Shown: piece by piece, positions 1 to 8,315 of the stretch | Position numbering within the stretch: the first letter of the stretch is position 1 | Layout of the letters: each line of letters starts with the position of its first letter | DNA from: CAVYBY01 sp963766935 | GTDB lineage: Bacteria; Actinomycetota; UBA4738; HRBIN12 | DNA: 64,000 nucleotides | Reading direction: 5' to 3' | Assembly: GCA_963766935.1 (NCBI GenBank) | Contig: CAVYBY010000003.1 | Location: 248,001 to 312,000 of the forward strand | The notes under the pieces: model-generated | What the model saw: only the letters and a program-made list of their open reading frames with translations | What the model was told of the DNA's origin: nothing | Databases searched by the model: none | Made by a program: the position numbers and the translations under genes

Positions 1-341
1 CGAACCGGCGAGAACGGCCGGACCGTCACGCCGGCTTCCGCCAGCCGCGCGACGTTCGCCGACGCCGGGTCGCGCAGCTCCTCGGGAGGCTCCAGCAGGT
101 GCACGGAAACGCGCATGCCCCGGCTCGCCAAGATGCGCGCGGCCACGAGCCCGTCGCCGCCGTTGTTCCCCTTCCCGCACACGACCGCGGCCCGGCGTCC
201 GTAGACGCCGCCGCACAGATCGACGGCGGCGCGCGCGACGGCGCGTCCCGCCCGTTCCATGAGGAGGTCCGCGGCGATGCCGCGTGCCTGCGTCTCGCGA
301 TCCAGCGTCGCCGCCTGGTCGGGTGAAAGGACCGGTTTCAT
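1..341 (-). CDS. nnrE: NAD(P)H-hydrate epimerase, N-terminal part (runs off the window)
   Basis: About 113 N-terminal residues are visible; the gene continues beyond base 1. NnrE epimerises damaged hydrated NAD(P)H in the cytosol, and in many bacteria it is fused to the NnrD dehydratase; the fused half cannot be judged here. The YjeF_N motif GKGNNGGDG lies at residues 56-64, after a leading helix that contains MERAGRAV. The ATG at 341-339 overlaps the TGA of acpS by four bases (ATGA), so the two genes are probably translationally coupled. The acpS-nnrE pairing is common in Actinomycetota. Confidence 0.9.
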   Translation of the reverse strand, partial: MKPVLSPDQAATLDRETQARGIAADLLMERAGRAVARAAVDLCGGVYGRRAAVVCGKGNNGGDGLVAARILASRGMRVSVHLLEPPEELRDPASANVARLAEAGVTVRPFSPV

Positions 342-727
342 CGGGCGCCGCCCTCGTCGTGGACGGCTACGGCGAACGCGATCGCGTTCGTCCGCTCGTG
401 CGTCACGGTGATCAGGACGCGCGAGATGCCCAGCTCATCGGCGCGCCGGCGCGCCCCGCCCGCCAGGACGATCCCCGGCGCCCCCGACGGTGCCCGCGCG
501 ACGCTGATGTCCTGCCAGAGCTTGCCGCGGTAGCCACCCAGCGCCTTGATCACGGCCTCGCGCGCCGCGAACCGGCCGGCGTAGGACTCCGCGGGCCGCG
601 CCTTGCCGTCGCAATAGGCGATCTCCCCGGGGGTGAACACCCGGGCCCGCATGCTCGGATGGCGCGCCAGGGCGCGCTCCATGCGATCGATCTCGCACAG
701 GTCGACCCCGAGCCCGAGAATCTCCAC
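338..727 (-). CDS. acpS: Holo-[acyl-carrier-protein] synthase
   Basis: This 129-residue protein transfers 4'-phosphopantetheine from CoA to acyl carrier protein in the cytosol and so activates fatty-acid synthesis. The family signature is clear: the metal-binding Asp is D9 in GVDLCEIDRM, and the second motif RFAAREAVIKALG carries E57 and K61. The length fits the bacterial AcpS family (about 120-130 residues). The start is a GTG at 727 with no Shine-Dalgarno sequence; a TAGCCT box lies 6 nt upstream, so the mRNA may be leaderless. The end overlaps nnrE. Confidence 0.95.
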   Translation of the reverse strand: MEILGLGVDLCEIDRMERALARHPSMRARVFTPGEIAYCDGKARPAESYAGRFAAREAVIKALGGYRGKLWQDISVARAPSGAPGIVLAGGARRRADELGISRVLITVTHERTNAIAFAVAVHDEGGAR

Positions 728-733
728 GACCGA

Positions 734-739
734 AGGCTA
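734..739 (-). promoter_or_regulatory. Candidate leaderless -10 element of acpS
   Basis: On the minus strand TAGCCT is followed by exactly 6 nt and then the GTG of acpS. A sigma-70-type -10 at this distance would start the transcript at the start codon. The same arrangement occurs before several other genes in this window. There is no clear -35 box. Confidence 0.45.
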
Positions 740-776
740 GCCGGGACCGGCCCGGACCGGCCCGCAGGGGAGGCTC

Positions 777-2600
777 CTACTCGACCGTGACCGACTTGGC
801 CAGGTTGCGGGGGCGGTCGACGTCGCACCCTCGAAGCTTGGCGACGTGGTAGGCGAACAGCTGCAGCGGCACGGTGACGGTCACCGGCGACAGCAGCTCG
901 GAGGTCGCCGGAACCTCCAGGACGTGGTCGGCGACGTCGCCGATCCGGTCGTCGCCCTCGGTCGCGATCGCGATGACTTCGGCGCCCCTGGCCTTCACCT
1001 CCTGGATGTTCGAGAGCATCTTCGGGTAGACGTGGCATGCCGTGGCGACGGCCACGACCAGCACGCCCTCCTCCACGAGGGCGATCGGTCCGTGCTTGAG
1101 CTCCCCCGCCGGGTACCCCTCGGCGTGGATGTAGCTGATCTCTTTGAGCTTCAACGCGCCTTCGAGCGCCGCCGGATAGCCGGTGTGCCGACCCAGGAAG
1201 AACGCGTCGCTCCGGTCGCGGTACCGCTCGGCCAGCTCGCGCGTGCGGGGCTCGAGCGCCACCGCACGGCGGACCTTGTCCGGCAGCTCGTTCAGCTGGC
1301 TCAACACCTCCGCGATCTCCTCGCCGAACATCGCGCCGCGGACCTGCGCCAGATACAACGCGACGAGGTACTGCGACACCATCTGGGTGGCGAAGGTCTT
1401 GGTCGCGGCGACGCCGATCTCGGGGCCGGCGTGGGTGTACAAGACGCCGTCGGCCTCTCTGGCAAGCGACGAGCCGACGGTGTTCGTGACGGCAATGACG
1501 GGCGATCCCTGATGCTTGGCATGGCGCGCGGCCTCGAGCGTGTCGATGGTTTCGCCGGACTGGCTGACGGCGAGCGTCAGCGTGTCGGGTCCGAGAACGG
1601 GGTCCCGGTAGCGAAACTCGCTGGCAACGTCGGTCTCGACGGGAAGCCGGGTCCAGTGCTCGATCGCGTACTTGGCCACGAGACCCGAGTGAAACGCCGT
1701 GCCGCAGGCGACGACGAACACCTTGGAGACCTCGCGCAGGACGTCGTCGCTGATGTGCAGCTCGTCCAAGACGAGCCGGCCGCCGACTCCCCGCCCGACG
1801 AGGGTGTCCCGGATGGCGGCGGGCTGCTCGTCGATCTCCTTGCGCATGAAGTCGTCGTAGCCGCCCTTTTGCGCCTCGTCGACGTTCCAGTCGATCGTGA
1901 CCGGCTCGGGCCGTACCGGCTCGCCGGCAAGATCCGTGAATGCGGCACCGTCGCGATCGATCACCACGACCGTTCCCTCATCCAGCGGGATGACGCTGGT
2001 CGTGCGGCCGAGCACCGCCGGGATGTCCGAGGCCAGGATCGCCTCGCCGGATCCGAGACCGACGACGAGCGGCGACGCGACGCGAACACCGACGATCCGG
2101 TCGGGCTCGTCCGCGTGCATCACGACCAGCGAGAACGCGCCGTCCAGCTCCCGGACGGTCGCGCGGACGGCGTCGGCCAGATCTCCCGCGTACCGCTCCT
2201 CGATCAGGTGCGCGACGACCTCGGTGTCGGTCTCGGAGGCGAGGCGATGGCCCTCCTTCTCGAGGCGTGTGCGGAGCACGTGGAAGTTCTCGACGATCCC
2301 GTTGTGGATGACCGCGATGCGTCCGGTGCAGTCGACGTGGGGATGGGCGTTGGCGTCGGTCGGCGCCCCGTGGGTCGCCCATCGCGTGTGGCCCATGGCG
2401 ACCGTGCCGGTGAGGGGCGGTTCGGCCTCGAGCAGCCGCTCGAGCCGCTCGAGCCGCCCGGCCTTCCGCCGGACGGACAGTCCGCCGTCGACCACGGCGA
2501 TGCCCGCGGAGTCGTAGCCGCGATACTCCAAGCGGCGCAACCCCTCCAAGACGATGGGAAGGGCGGGCTCAGAGCCGACGTAGCCGACGATCCCGCACAT
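777..2600 (-). CDS. glmS: Glutamine-fructose-6-phosphate aminotransferase (isomerizing)
   Basis: GlmS (607 residues) makes glucosamine-6-phosphate from fructose-6-phosphate and glutamine, the first step to UDP-GlcNAc for peptidoglycan. The N-terminal glutaminase begins MCGIVGYVG, so C2 becomes the N-terminal nucleophile. Two SIS domains fill the C-terminal half (VACGTAFHSG and SQSGETIDT are visible), and the protein ends DVDRPRNLAKSVTVE with the conserved C-terminal Lys. It lies downstream of glmM, the next pathway enzyme, on the same strand. I see no glmS ribozyme in the short leader. A weak TACGCT box lies 9 nt before the ATG. Confidence 0.98.
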   Translation of the reverse strand: MCGIVGYVGSEPALPIVLEGLRRLEYRGYDSAGIAVVDGGLSVRRKAGRLERLERLLEAEPPLTGTVAMGHTRWATHGAPTDANAHPHVDCTGRIAVIHNGIVENFHVLRTRLEKEGHRLASETDTEVVAHLIEERYAGDLADAVRATVRELDGAFSLVVMHADEPDRIVGVRVASPLVVGLGSGEAILASDIPAVLGRTTSVIPLDEGTVVVIDRDGAAFTDLAGEPVRPEPVTIDWNVDEAQKGGYDDFMRKEIDEQPAAIRDTLVGRGVGGRLVLDELHISDDVLREVSKVFVVACGTAFHSGLVAKYAIEHWTRLPVETDVASEFRYRDPVLGPDTLTLAVSQSGETIDTLEAARHAKHQGSPVIAVTNTVGSSLAREADGVLYTHAGPEIGVAATKTFATQMVSQYLVALYLAQVRGAMFGEEIAEVLSQLNELPDKVRRAVALEPRTRELAERYRDRSDAFFLGRHTGYPAALEGALKLKEISYIHAEGYPAGELKHGPIALVEEGVLVVAVATACHVYPKMLSNIQEVKARGAEVIAIATEGDDRIGDVADHVLEVPATSELLSPVTVTVPLQLFAYHVAKLRGCDVDRPRNLAKSVTVE

Positions 2601-2670
2601 GGCTCTCGGAGCGTATCAACGGCCACGCGGGACCCAGAGACGGGATTCCCCCGCCCCCGGGGCATCGCGA

Positions 2671-3999
2671 TCAGTCGGAACGATCCCGGACGGCGTCGGC
2701 GATGCGCTTGGCCCACCGCGATGCCGTGTACGCGTCCTCGGCCTCGACCATCACCCGAACGACGGGCTCGGTCCCCGAGGGCCGGACGAGGACGCGACCT
2801 CGGTCCCCCAGCGCCGTCTCGGCTTCCAGCACCGCGCCACCGACCGCCGGGTTCGTGGCCGCTCCGCCCCGATCGAGAACCGGGACGCTCAGCAGCACTT
2901 GCGGGAACCGCTGCATCGCGCCCGCGAACTGCGCCACGGTCCGGCGTTCGGCCGCCGCCAGCGAGAGGAACTTCAGGGCCGTGAGGATGCCGTCGCCGGT
3001 CGTCGCGTGCTCGCGGAAGATCACGTGGCCGGACTGCTCGCCGCCGAGCATCGATCCGGTGCGGATCATCTCTTCGAGCACGTAGCGGTCGCCGACCTTC
3101 GTGGTCACGACCTCGACCCCGGCCTCCTTCATCGCGCGATGCAGCCCGAGGTTCGACATGACGGTCGTCACCACACGATCGCCGGCAAGGCGTCCGCGCG
3201 CGCGCAACGCGAGCGCGCACGCCACGAGCACCTGGTCGCCGTCGATGACGGAGCCCGCCGCGTCGGCAAAGAGCGCGCGGTCCGCGTCGCCGTCGAGGGC
3301 GACGCCGGCGTCGGCGGCAAGGCGGACCACCTCGGCGGCCACGACGCGCGGGTGCAGCGCGCCACACCCGACGTTGATGTTCGCGCCGTCCAGCTCGGCG
3401 TTGATCGGGTGCACGGTCGCGCCCAGCCGCCGGAGCACGTCCGGCGCCACCGCCGAGGCGGCGCCGTTGGCACAGTCGACGACGACACGCAGCCCGTCGA
3501 GCCGCATCTCCGCCGCATCGACGAGATGTGACAAATAGCGCTCGCGGCTGTCGGGCACCGAACGGATCGACCCACGCCGGGCGGCCGGCGGCGCGCCCAC
3601 GCCGACGACGGCCTCGATCTCGTCCTCCAGCTCGTCGGGGAGCTTCATCCCGTCGGGACCGAAGAACTTGATGCCGTTGTCCTGCGGAGGATTGTGGGAG
3701 GCAGAGATCACGACGCCCGCGGCGGCTTCGAGATCGGGCGTGAGGAATGCGACGGCCGGAGTGGGCTCGACCCCGGCCAGGACCACGTCCCCCCCGGCGG
3801 ACAGCACCCCGTCGACGAGCGCCTCTTCGAGCCACACGCCGGACGGTCGCGGGTCACGACCGACGAGGATCGTCGGATGACCGGCGCCGTGGCGCCCGAG
3901 GACGACGACCGCCGCCCGGCCGAGGTCGATCGCCAGCTGCCGGGTCAGGTCGACGCCGGCAACGCCGCGAACACCGTCGGTTCCGAAGAGTCGCGTCAC
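2671..3999 (-). CDS. glmM: Phosphoglucosamine mutase
   Basis: GlmM (442 residues) converts glucosamine-6-phosphate to glucosamine-1-phosphate for UDP-GlcNAc synthesis. The phospho-acceptor loop ISASHNPPQDNG places the catalytic Ser at residue 101. The metal loop DGDADR is at 236-241, and the C-terminal phosphate-binding loop reads RPSGTEP. The length is normal (about 445). The start is a GTG at 3999 without a Shine-Dalgarno sequence; a TAGCCT box lies 7 nt upstream. It sits between rpsI and glmS, as in many Actinomycetota. Confidence 0.98.
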   Translation of the reverse strand: MTRLFGTDGVRGVAGVDLTRQLAIDLGRAAVVVLGRHGAGHPTILVGRDPRPSGVWLEEALVDGVLSAGGDVVLAGVEPTPAVAFLTPDLEAAAGVVISASHNPPQDNGIKFFGPDGMKLPDELEDEIEAVVGVGAPPAARRGSIRSVPDSRERYLSHLVDAAEMRLDGLRVVVDCANGAASAVAPDVLRRLGATVHPINAELDGANINVGCGALHPRVVAAEVVRLAADAGVALDGDADRALFADAAGSVIDGDQVLVACALALRARGRLAGDRVVTTVMSNLGLHRAMKEAGVEVVTTKVGDRYVLEEMIRTGSMLGGEQSGHVIFREHATTGDGILTALKFLSLAAAERRTVAQFAGAMQRFPQVLLSVPVLDRGGAATNPAVGGAVLEAETALGDRGRVLVRPSGTEPVVRVMVEAEDAYTASRWAKRIADAVRDRSD

Positions 4000-4006
4000 G
4001 CGCCGA

Positions 4007-4012
4007 AGGCTA
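4007..4012 (-). promoter_or_regulatory. Candidate leaderless -10 element of glmM
   Basis: Minus-strand TAGCCT lies 7 nt before the GTG of glmM, in the 29-nt gap after rpsI. Transcription would start at or next to the start codon. No -35 consensus is visible. Confidence 0.4.
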
Positions 4013-4028
4013 TCGGACGCTCGCGGGG

Positions 4029-4427
4029 TCAGCGCTTGGAGTACTGCGGCGCCTTGCGGGCCTTCTTGAGGCCGTACTTGCGCCGTTCCTTCTCTCGCGC
4101 GTCGCGCCTGAGGAAGCCCTCCGCCTTCAGCTGGCCCCGCAGCTCCGGGTCGATCTCGATGAGCGCCCTGGCGATGCCGAGGCGGATCGCGCCGGCCTGG
4201 CCGGAGATGCCACCGCCACGGATCGTCGCGATCACGTCGTAGTCCTTCTCCCTGCCGACCAGGCGAAGCGGCGCCTGCGCCACCATCCGATGGACGCGGG
4301 TCGGGAAGTAGTCGTCGAGCTGCCGGCCGTTTACCGAGAACTCGCCGGAGCCATCCACCAGACGGACTCGGGCGATCGCCTCTTTCCGGCGGCCGGTCAC
4401 GATCTTCACAGGGGTCGTCGTCGCCAC
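4029..4427 (-). CDS. rpsI: 30S ribosomal protein S9
   Basis: S9 binds the 16S rRNA 3' domain, and its C-terminal tail reaches the P-site tRNA. The protein ends in the invariant QYSKR and has the family's GRRKEAIARVRL start. The reading frame stays open further upstream, but the GTG at 4427 gives 132 residues, the usual length, and has AAGGAG 7 nt upstream. That ribosome-binding site overlaps the rplM stop codon, so rplM and rpsI are coupled. Confidence 0.96.
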   Translation of the reverse strand: MATTTPVKIVTGRRKEAIARVRLVDGSGEFSVNGRQLDDYFPTRVHRMVAQAPLRLVGREKDYDVIATIRGGGISGQAGAIRLGIARALIEIDPELRGQLKAEGFLRRDAREKERRKYGLKKARKAPQYSKR

Positions 4428-4431
4428 GAGC

Positions 4432-5193
4432 TCACTCCTTTGGTTTCTTCGCGGTGCTCTTCTTCGCGGCCGGCTTCTTGGCCGTGGTCTTTGTCGCAAC
4501 CGACTTCTTGGCCGTGGTCTTCTTCGCCGTCGTCTTCTTGGCTGTGGCCTTCTTGGCCGTGGTCTTCTTCGCCGTGGTCTTCTTCGCGGTGGTCTTCTTC
4601 GCCGTGGTCTTTGTGGCCGTGGTCTTCGCGGCCGGGGCCGCCGCGTCTGCCTCGGGCTCGGCCGCTTCGGGCTCCGTCCGGGGCGCAGCCGGCTTGGCGG
4701 TCGCGCGGGTCTTCACCGGTGCCGGCTCGGCGACGGGCAGCCCCGTCCAGACGGGACGCTCGCCCACCCGCAGCGGCGTCGGACGCTGCGCGGCATGCGG
4801 ATGGTCCGGGCCGGCCACCACGTGGAGCTTGCCGATCATCTTCCGGCCGAGGCGGTTCTTGGGCAGCATGCCCCGGACGGCCTTCTCGACGGCGCGCTGC
4901 GGACGCTCCTTGAGCAGACGCGAGTACGACGTGGCCGTGATGCCCCCCGGATAGCCGGAGTGGCGATACGCGATCTTCTTGTCTTCCTTGCCCCGGGTCA
5001 GTTCGACCTTCTCCGCGTTGACGACGATCACGTAGTCGCCGACGTCCATGTGGGGAGCGAAGATCGGCTTGTGCTTGCCGCGCAGAACCAGCGCGACGTG
5101 GCTGGCGAGGCGGCCGAGCACCTGCCCGCTGGCGTCGACGACGTACCAGCTCCGCTGGATGTGCTCAGGCTTGGGTGAGTAGGTCTTCGTCAT
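4432..5193 (-). CDS. rplM: 50S ribosomal protein L13 with a long Lys/Thr/Ala-rich tail
   Basis: L13 is an early assembly protein of the large subunit. Residues 1 to about 145 are a normal L13 (WYVVDASGQVLGRLAS, then AYRHSGYPGG). The protein then continues to 253 residues, whereas the family normally has about 142-150. The extension has an Ala/Pro/Glu linker (about 150-188) and then about ten copies of a TTAKK-like pentapeptide, which resembles the basic tails of histone-H1-like bacterial proteins. I chose the ATG at 5193 because the family N-terminus begins there; an in-frame ATG at 5229 would add 12 atypical residues. Confidence 0.95.
   Translation of the reverse strand: MTKTYSPKPEHIQRSWYVVDASGQVLGRLASHVALVLRGKHKPIFAPHMDVGDYVIVVNAEKVELTRGKEDKKIAYRHSGYPGGITATSYSRLLKERPQRAVEKAVRGMLPKNRLGRKMIGKLHVVAGPDHPHAAQRPTPLRVGERPVWTGLPVAEPAPVKTRATAKPAAPRTEPEAAEPEADAAAPAAKTTATKTTAKKTTAKKTTAKKTTAKKATAKKTTAKKTTAKKSVATKTTAKKPAAKKSTAKKPKE
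4435..4623 (-). repeat. TTAKK-encoding tandem repeat in the rplM tail
   Basis: A 15-nt unit coding for TTAKK (or ATAKK, SVATK) is repeated about ten times in frame at the 3' end of rplM. The units are imperfect at the DNA level, so length variation or assembly collapse is possible here. Confidence 0.85.
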
Positions 5194-5228
5194 GAGAAAA
5201 ATGGCCGGCCCGGGCGGGCCGACGGCCA

Positions 5229-5257
5229 ATGCTACCTGCGACGATGCAGGCCGTCAA
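5229..5257 (-). promoter_or_regulatory. Candidate promoter of rplM-rpsI
   Basis: Minus strand: TTGACG (5257-5252), 17-nt spacer, TAGCAT (5234-5229), inside the 3' end of truA, with the truA stop in the -10 box. The predicted start is near 5222, about 29 nt before the rplM ATG. The boxes match those before rpoB and rpsL. Confidence 0.45.
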
Positions 5258-6002
5258 AAGACCCGTACACCACGCGTTCCAGGGTCAGTCCGTGCGGCGG
5301 CGCAACCTGCCCGGCGGCGGCGCGGGTGCGGGCGGCAAGGATCCCGGGAACGGCGCCGGGGTCCAGACGGCCCTCCCCCACGGCCACCAGCGTCCCGACG
5401 AGGGATCGGACCATCTGGTGCAGGAACGCGTTCGCGCGAACCCCGAATTCGAACCGGGACCCCGACCGGACGACGCTGAGCCGCTGGAGGTCGCGCACGG
5501 TGGATCCTGCCGACCGGCGGCAGAACGAAGCGAAGTCGTGCTCGCCGACCAGCGCGCGGGCGGACGTTCGCATCGAGGCAAGGGAGAGGTCGCCCGGGTG
5601 GTGCCAGACGAATCGCGCGTCGAACGGGTCCGGGACGGGACCGGCGTTCAGCCGGTAGCGGTACTCCCTGGCGGTGGCGGACCTGCGCGCATCGAAGGTC
5701 TCGCGGACCTCGTCCGCCCGGACGATGACCACTTCGGGAGCGAGGCGGCCGTTGAGCGCCCGCTGGATCCTGTCTGGATCCATGGCCGAGGCCGTGCGGA
5801 ACGACGCGACCTGCCCCCGCGCGTGCACACCCGCGTCGGTCCGGCCGGCGACGGACAGCTGGGGCGTCTCACGCAGCACCACGCTCAGATGGTCCGTGAG
5901 CGTCCGCTGGACCGTGCGCACCGCCGGGTCCGCCTGCGTCGCCCATCCGCGGAACCCGCTCCCGTCGTATCCGATCAGCAGCCGGATCACCCGCGTCGCC
6001 AT
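5232..6002 (-). CDS. truA: tRNA pseudouridine(38-40) synthase
   Basis: TruA isomerises uridines 38-40 in the anticodon stem-loop of tRNAs. The catalytic motif GRTDAGVHARGQV is complete, with the nucleophile at D56, and the N-terminus IRLLIGYDGSGFRGW is typical. Length 256 residues, normal. It follows rplQ and precedes rplM, the standard order in Actinomycetota; the gap to rplQ is 17 nt. Confidence 0.97.
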   Translation of the reverse strand: MATRVIRLLIGYDGSGFRGWATQADPAVRTVQRTLTDHLSVVLRETPQLSVAGRTDAGVHARGQVASFRTASAMDPDRIQRALNGRLAPEVVIVRADEVRETFDARRSATAREYRYRLNAGPVPDPFDARFVWHHPGDLSLASMRTSARALVGEHDFASFCRRSAGSTVRDLQRLSVVRSGSRFEFGVRANAFLHQMVRSLVGTLVAVGEGRLDPGAVPGILAARTRAAAGQVAPPHGLTLERVVYGSFDGLHRRR

Positions 6003-6019
6003 GTGGCGCCGAGCCCAGG

Positions 6020-6382
6020 CTACTCGCCGCGCTCGACCAGCTCGATCCGCGCCATCGGCGCGCCGTCGCCCATACGCGGGCCGAGCTTGAGGATGCGGAG
6101 ATAGCCGCCCTGGCGCTCATCGAACCGGGGGGCGATCTCGTGGAAGAGCTTGGCAACGACATCGCGGTCCGTGATGTCGCGCAGGACCTCACGGCGCGCG
6201 GACAGATCGCCTCGTTTGGCAAACGTGATCAGCTTCTCCGCGTAGGGGCGGAGCGCCTTCGCCTTCGCCTCGGTCGTGTCGATCGCCTCGTGGACGAAGA
6301 GCTGGGCCGCAAGCGTCGACAGCAGGAGCCGCTGGTGCGCCGGGCTCGAGCCCAGCCGCGGTCCCTTCTTCGGCTTGGGCAC
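6020..6382 (-). CDS. rplQ: 50S ribosomal protein L17
   Basis: L17 (120 residues) lies near the polypeptide exit side of the large subunit. It shows the family core LGSSPAHQRLLLSTLAAQL and KLFHEIAPRF. The start is a GTG at 6382, two bases after the rpoA stop, with GGGAGGAG just upstream. The frame stays open far upstream, but that part lies over rpoA and is not coding. Confidence 0.95.
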   Translation of the reverse strand: MPKPKKGPRLGSSPAHQRLLLSTLAAQLFVHEAIDTTEAKAKALRPYAEKLITFAKRGDLSARREVLRDITDRDVVAKLFHEIAPRFDERQGGYLRILKLGPRMGDGAPMARIELVERGE

Positions 6383-6384
6383 GC

Positions 6385-7314
6385 CTACTCCTCCCGAAGG
6401 CCCAGCCCGAGCTCTTCGAGCTTCTGCTTGACCTCGTCGATCGACTTCTGTCCGAAGTTGCGGATGTCCATCAGCTCCGATTCCGACTTCTGGACCAGGT
6501 CGCCGACCGCGTTGATGCCCTCGCGCTTCAGGCAGTTGTAGGAGCGAACCGAGAGGTTCAGCTCCTCGATCGTGATCTGGTAGTCGCCCGGGAGCTCCTC
6601 GTCCTCGGCCGGTCCGACACTCACGCTGGTCGCCTCGGCGAGATCGGAGAACAGCTGCACCAGCTCCAGCAGCGTGCCGCCCGCCGACGCGAGCGCCTCG
6701 CGCGGCGTCATGGAGCCGTCGGTCTCGACGTCCAGGATCAACCGGTCGCGGTCGGTCATCTGTTCCACGCGGGTGTTCTCGACCGCGTACGAGACCTTGC
6801 GCACCGGGGAGAAGATCGAGTCGACGGGGATGACGCCGATCGGATCGCGTGGCTTCTTGTTCTTGTCCGCCATCCGGTAGCCGACGCCGCGCTCGACCGT
6901 CATCTCCATCTCGAGCGACGCCCCCTTGCCCAGGGTGGCGATGTGCATCTCGGGGTTGAGGATCTCGATCCCGGCCGGCGGGGCGACGTCGCCCGAGGTG
7001 ACCTCGGAGGGGCCCTTTGCCTTCAGGTAGATCGTGGTGGGCTCTTCGAGCTCCGATCGGATCACGAGCTCTTTCAGGTTGAGAATGATGTCGGTGACGT
7101 CCTCGAGCACGTTCGGGATCGTCGAGAACTCGTGCAGCACGCCCTCGATGCGCACCGACGAGATCGCGGCGCCCGGGATCGAGGACAACAGCGTCCGGCG
7201 AAGCGAGTTGCCGACCGTGTAGCCGAAGCCCGGCTCGAGCGGCTCGATGGCGAACTTGGAACGGGTCGCGGACAACGGTTCCTCCGCGATTTGGGGCCTG
7301 GCGACGATGAACAC
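6385..7314 (-). CDS. rpoA: DNA-directed RNA polymerase subunit alpha
   Basis: The alpha subunit (309 residues) forms the dimer that nucleates RNA polymerase. The N-terminal assembly domain (FGYTVGNSLRRTLLSSIPG) and the C-terminal DNA- and activator-binding domain (YNCLKREGINAVGDLV) are both complete. It lies directly upstream of rplQ. Unusually, rpsK rather than rpsD is the gene before it. Confidence 0.98.
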   Translation of the reverse strand: MFIVARPQIAEEPLSATRSKFAIEPLEPGFGYTVGNSLRRTLLSSIPGAAISSVRIEGVLHEFSTIPNVLEDVTDIILNLKELVIRSELEEPTTIYLKAKGPSEVTSGDVAPPAGIEILNPEMHIATLGKGASLEMEMTVERGVGYRMADKNKKPRDPIGVIPVDSIFSPVRKVSYAVENTRVEQMTDRDRLILDVETDGSMTPREALASAGGTLLELVQLFSDLAEATSVSVGPAEDEELPGDYQITIEELNLSVRSYNCLKREGINAVGDLVQKSESELMDIRNFGQKSIDEVKQKLEELGLGLREE

Positions 7315-7404
7315 GTGCGTACCTCCTCCGGCGGGGGATCAACCACAGCTACCCCGCCTCGTTCGTCTTCCCGGCGCGCGCTCCGCCGCCGGGGATGCAC
7401 CGCG

Positions 7405-7797
7405 CTAGACGCGGCGTCGCTTCTTGGGCCGGACCCCGTTGTGGGGAACCGGCGTCACGTCCTGGATACCTGCGATCTCGAGACCCGAGGCCTGCAGGGA
7501 CCGGATCGCGGTCTCCCTGCCGGAGCCCGGGCCCTTGACGAAGACGTCGACCTTCTGCAGGCCGTGCTCCTGAGCCCGGCGGGCGGCCGACTCGGCGGCG
7601 AGCTGGGCGGCAAACGGCGTCGACTTGCGGGATCCCTTGAACCCCACGTTGCCGGCGCTCGCCCACGAGATCGTGTTGCCCTGAAGATCCGTGATCGTCA
7701 CGATCGTGTTGTTGAACGTCGACTTGATGTGCGCCTGACCGTGCACGACGTTCTTCTTCTCGCGCCGCTTCGTCTTCTTCGCTTTGGGTTTGGCCAT
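7405..7797 (-). CDS. rpsK: 30S ribosomal protein S11
   Basis: S11 (130 residues) forms part of the small-subunit platform next to the E-site mRNA. Diagnostic segments are HIKSTFNNTIVTITD and the basic end GVRPKKRRRV. It follows rpsM by 3 nt. The next gene, 90 nt downstream, is rpoA; rpsD, which usually stands here, is absent. Confidence 0.97.
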   Translation of the reverse strand: MAKPKAKKTKRREKKNVVHGQAHIKSTFNNTIVTITDLQGNTISWASAGNVGFKGSRKSTPFAAQLAAESAARRAQEHGLQKVDVFVKGPGSGRETAIRSLQASGLEIAGIQDVTPVPHNGVRPKKRRRV

Positions 7798-7800
7798 GGG

Positions 7801-8184
7801 TTACTTCTTCCGCGCTGCCTTCTTCTTGCCGGCGATGGTCTTCTTCGGCCCCTTGCGGGTCCGGGCGTTGGTGTGCGTGCGCTGCCCCCGCACCGGGAGG
7901 GAGCGGCGGTGCCGGATCCCCTGGTAGCAGCCGATCTCGATCTTGCGCTTGATGTCCTGGGCCACCTCGCGCCGCAGATCGCCCTCCACCTTGAAGCTCG
8001 TGTCGATGAACCCGCGGATCCGAACGACCTCGTCGTCGGAGAGATCCCGGACCTTGGTTGCGCCGTCGACGCCCGATCCCGACACGATGGCGCCGGCGCG
8101 GGTGAAGCCGATGCCGTAGATGTAGGTGAGCGCAACGTCGAGACGCTTGTCTCGGGGAAGGTCGACGCCTGCGATCCGTGCCAT
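7801..8184 (-). CDS. rpsM: 30S ribosomal protein S13
   Basis: S13 (127 residues) sits in the 30S head, makes intersubunit bridges and touches the P-site tRNA. The start MARIAGVDLPRDKR, the IRGFIDTSFKVEGDLR segment and the basic GQRTHTNARTRKG tail fit the family. It follows rpmJ and precedes rpsK. Confidence 0.97.
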   Translation of the reverse strand: MARIAGVDLPRDKRLDVALTYIYGIGFTRAGAIVSGSGVDGATKVRDLSDDEVVRIRGFIDTSFKVEGDLRREVAQDIKRKIEIGCYQGIRHRRSLPVRGQRTHTNARTRKGPKKTIAGKKKAARKK

Positions 8185-8194
8185 GTGCTCCCCC

Positions 8195-8308
8195 TCAGCC
8201 CTGCCGCTGCTTGTGCCGCGGGTTCGTACAGATCACCAGCACGCGCCCGCGACGGCGGATCACGCGACACCGGTCGCACATCTTCTTCACGCTGGGCCGG
8301 ACCTTCAT
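8195..8308 (-). CDS. rpmJ: 50S ribosomal protein L36, zinc type
   Basis: A 37-residue protein, MKVRPSVKKMCDRCRVIRRR onwards, ending RHKQRQG. The zinc ligands of the C+ form are present: C11, C14, C27 and H32. L36 helps to organise 23S rRNA near the peptidyl-transferase region. It lies between infA (7-nt gap) and rpsM. The zinc-binding form means this gene is not the low-zinc paralogue. Confidence 0.95.
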   Translation of the reverse strand: MKVRPSVKKMCDRCRVIRRRGRVLVICTNPRHKQRQG

Positions 8309-8315
8309 CTGCGCC

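Noticed and set aside
2300..2600. glmS ribozyme or riboswitch upstream of glmS
   Set aside because: The gap to glmM is only 70 nt and shows no conserved ribozyme core; actinobacterial glmS genes usually lack it.
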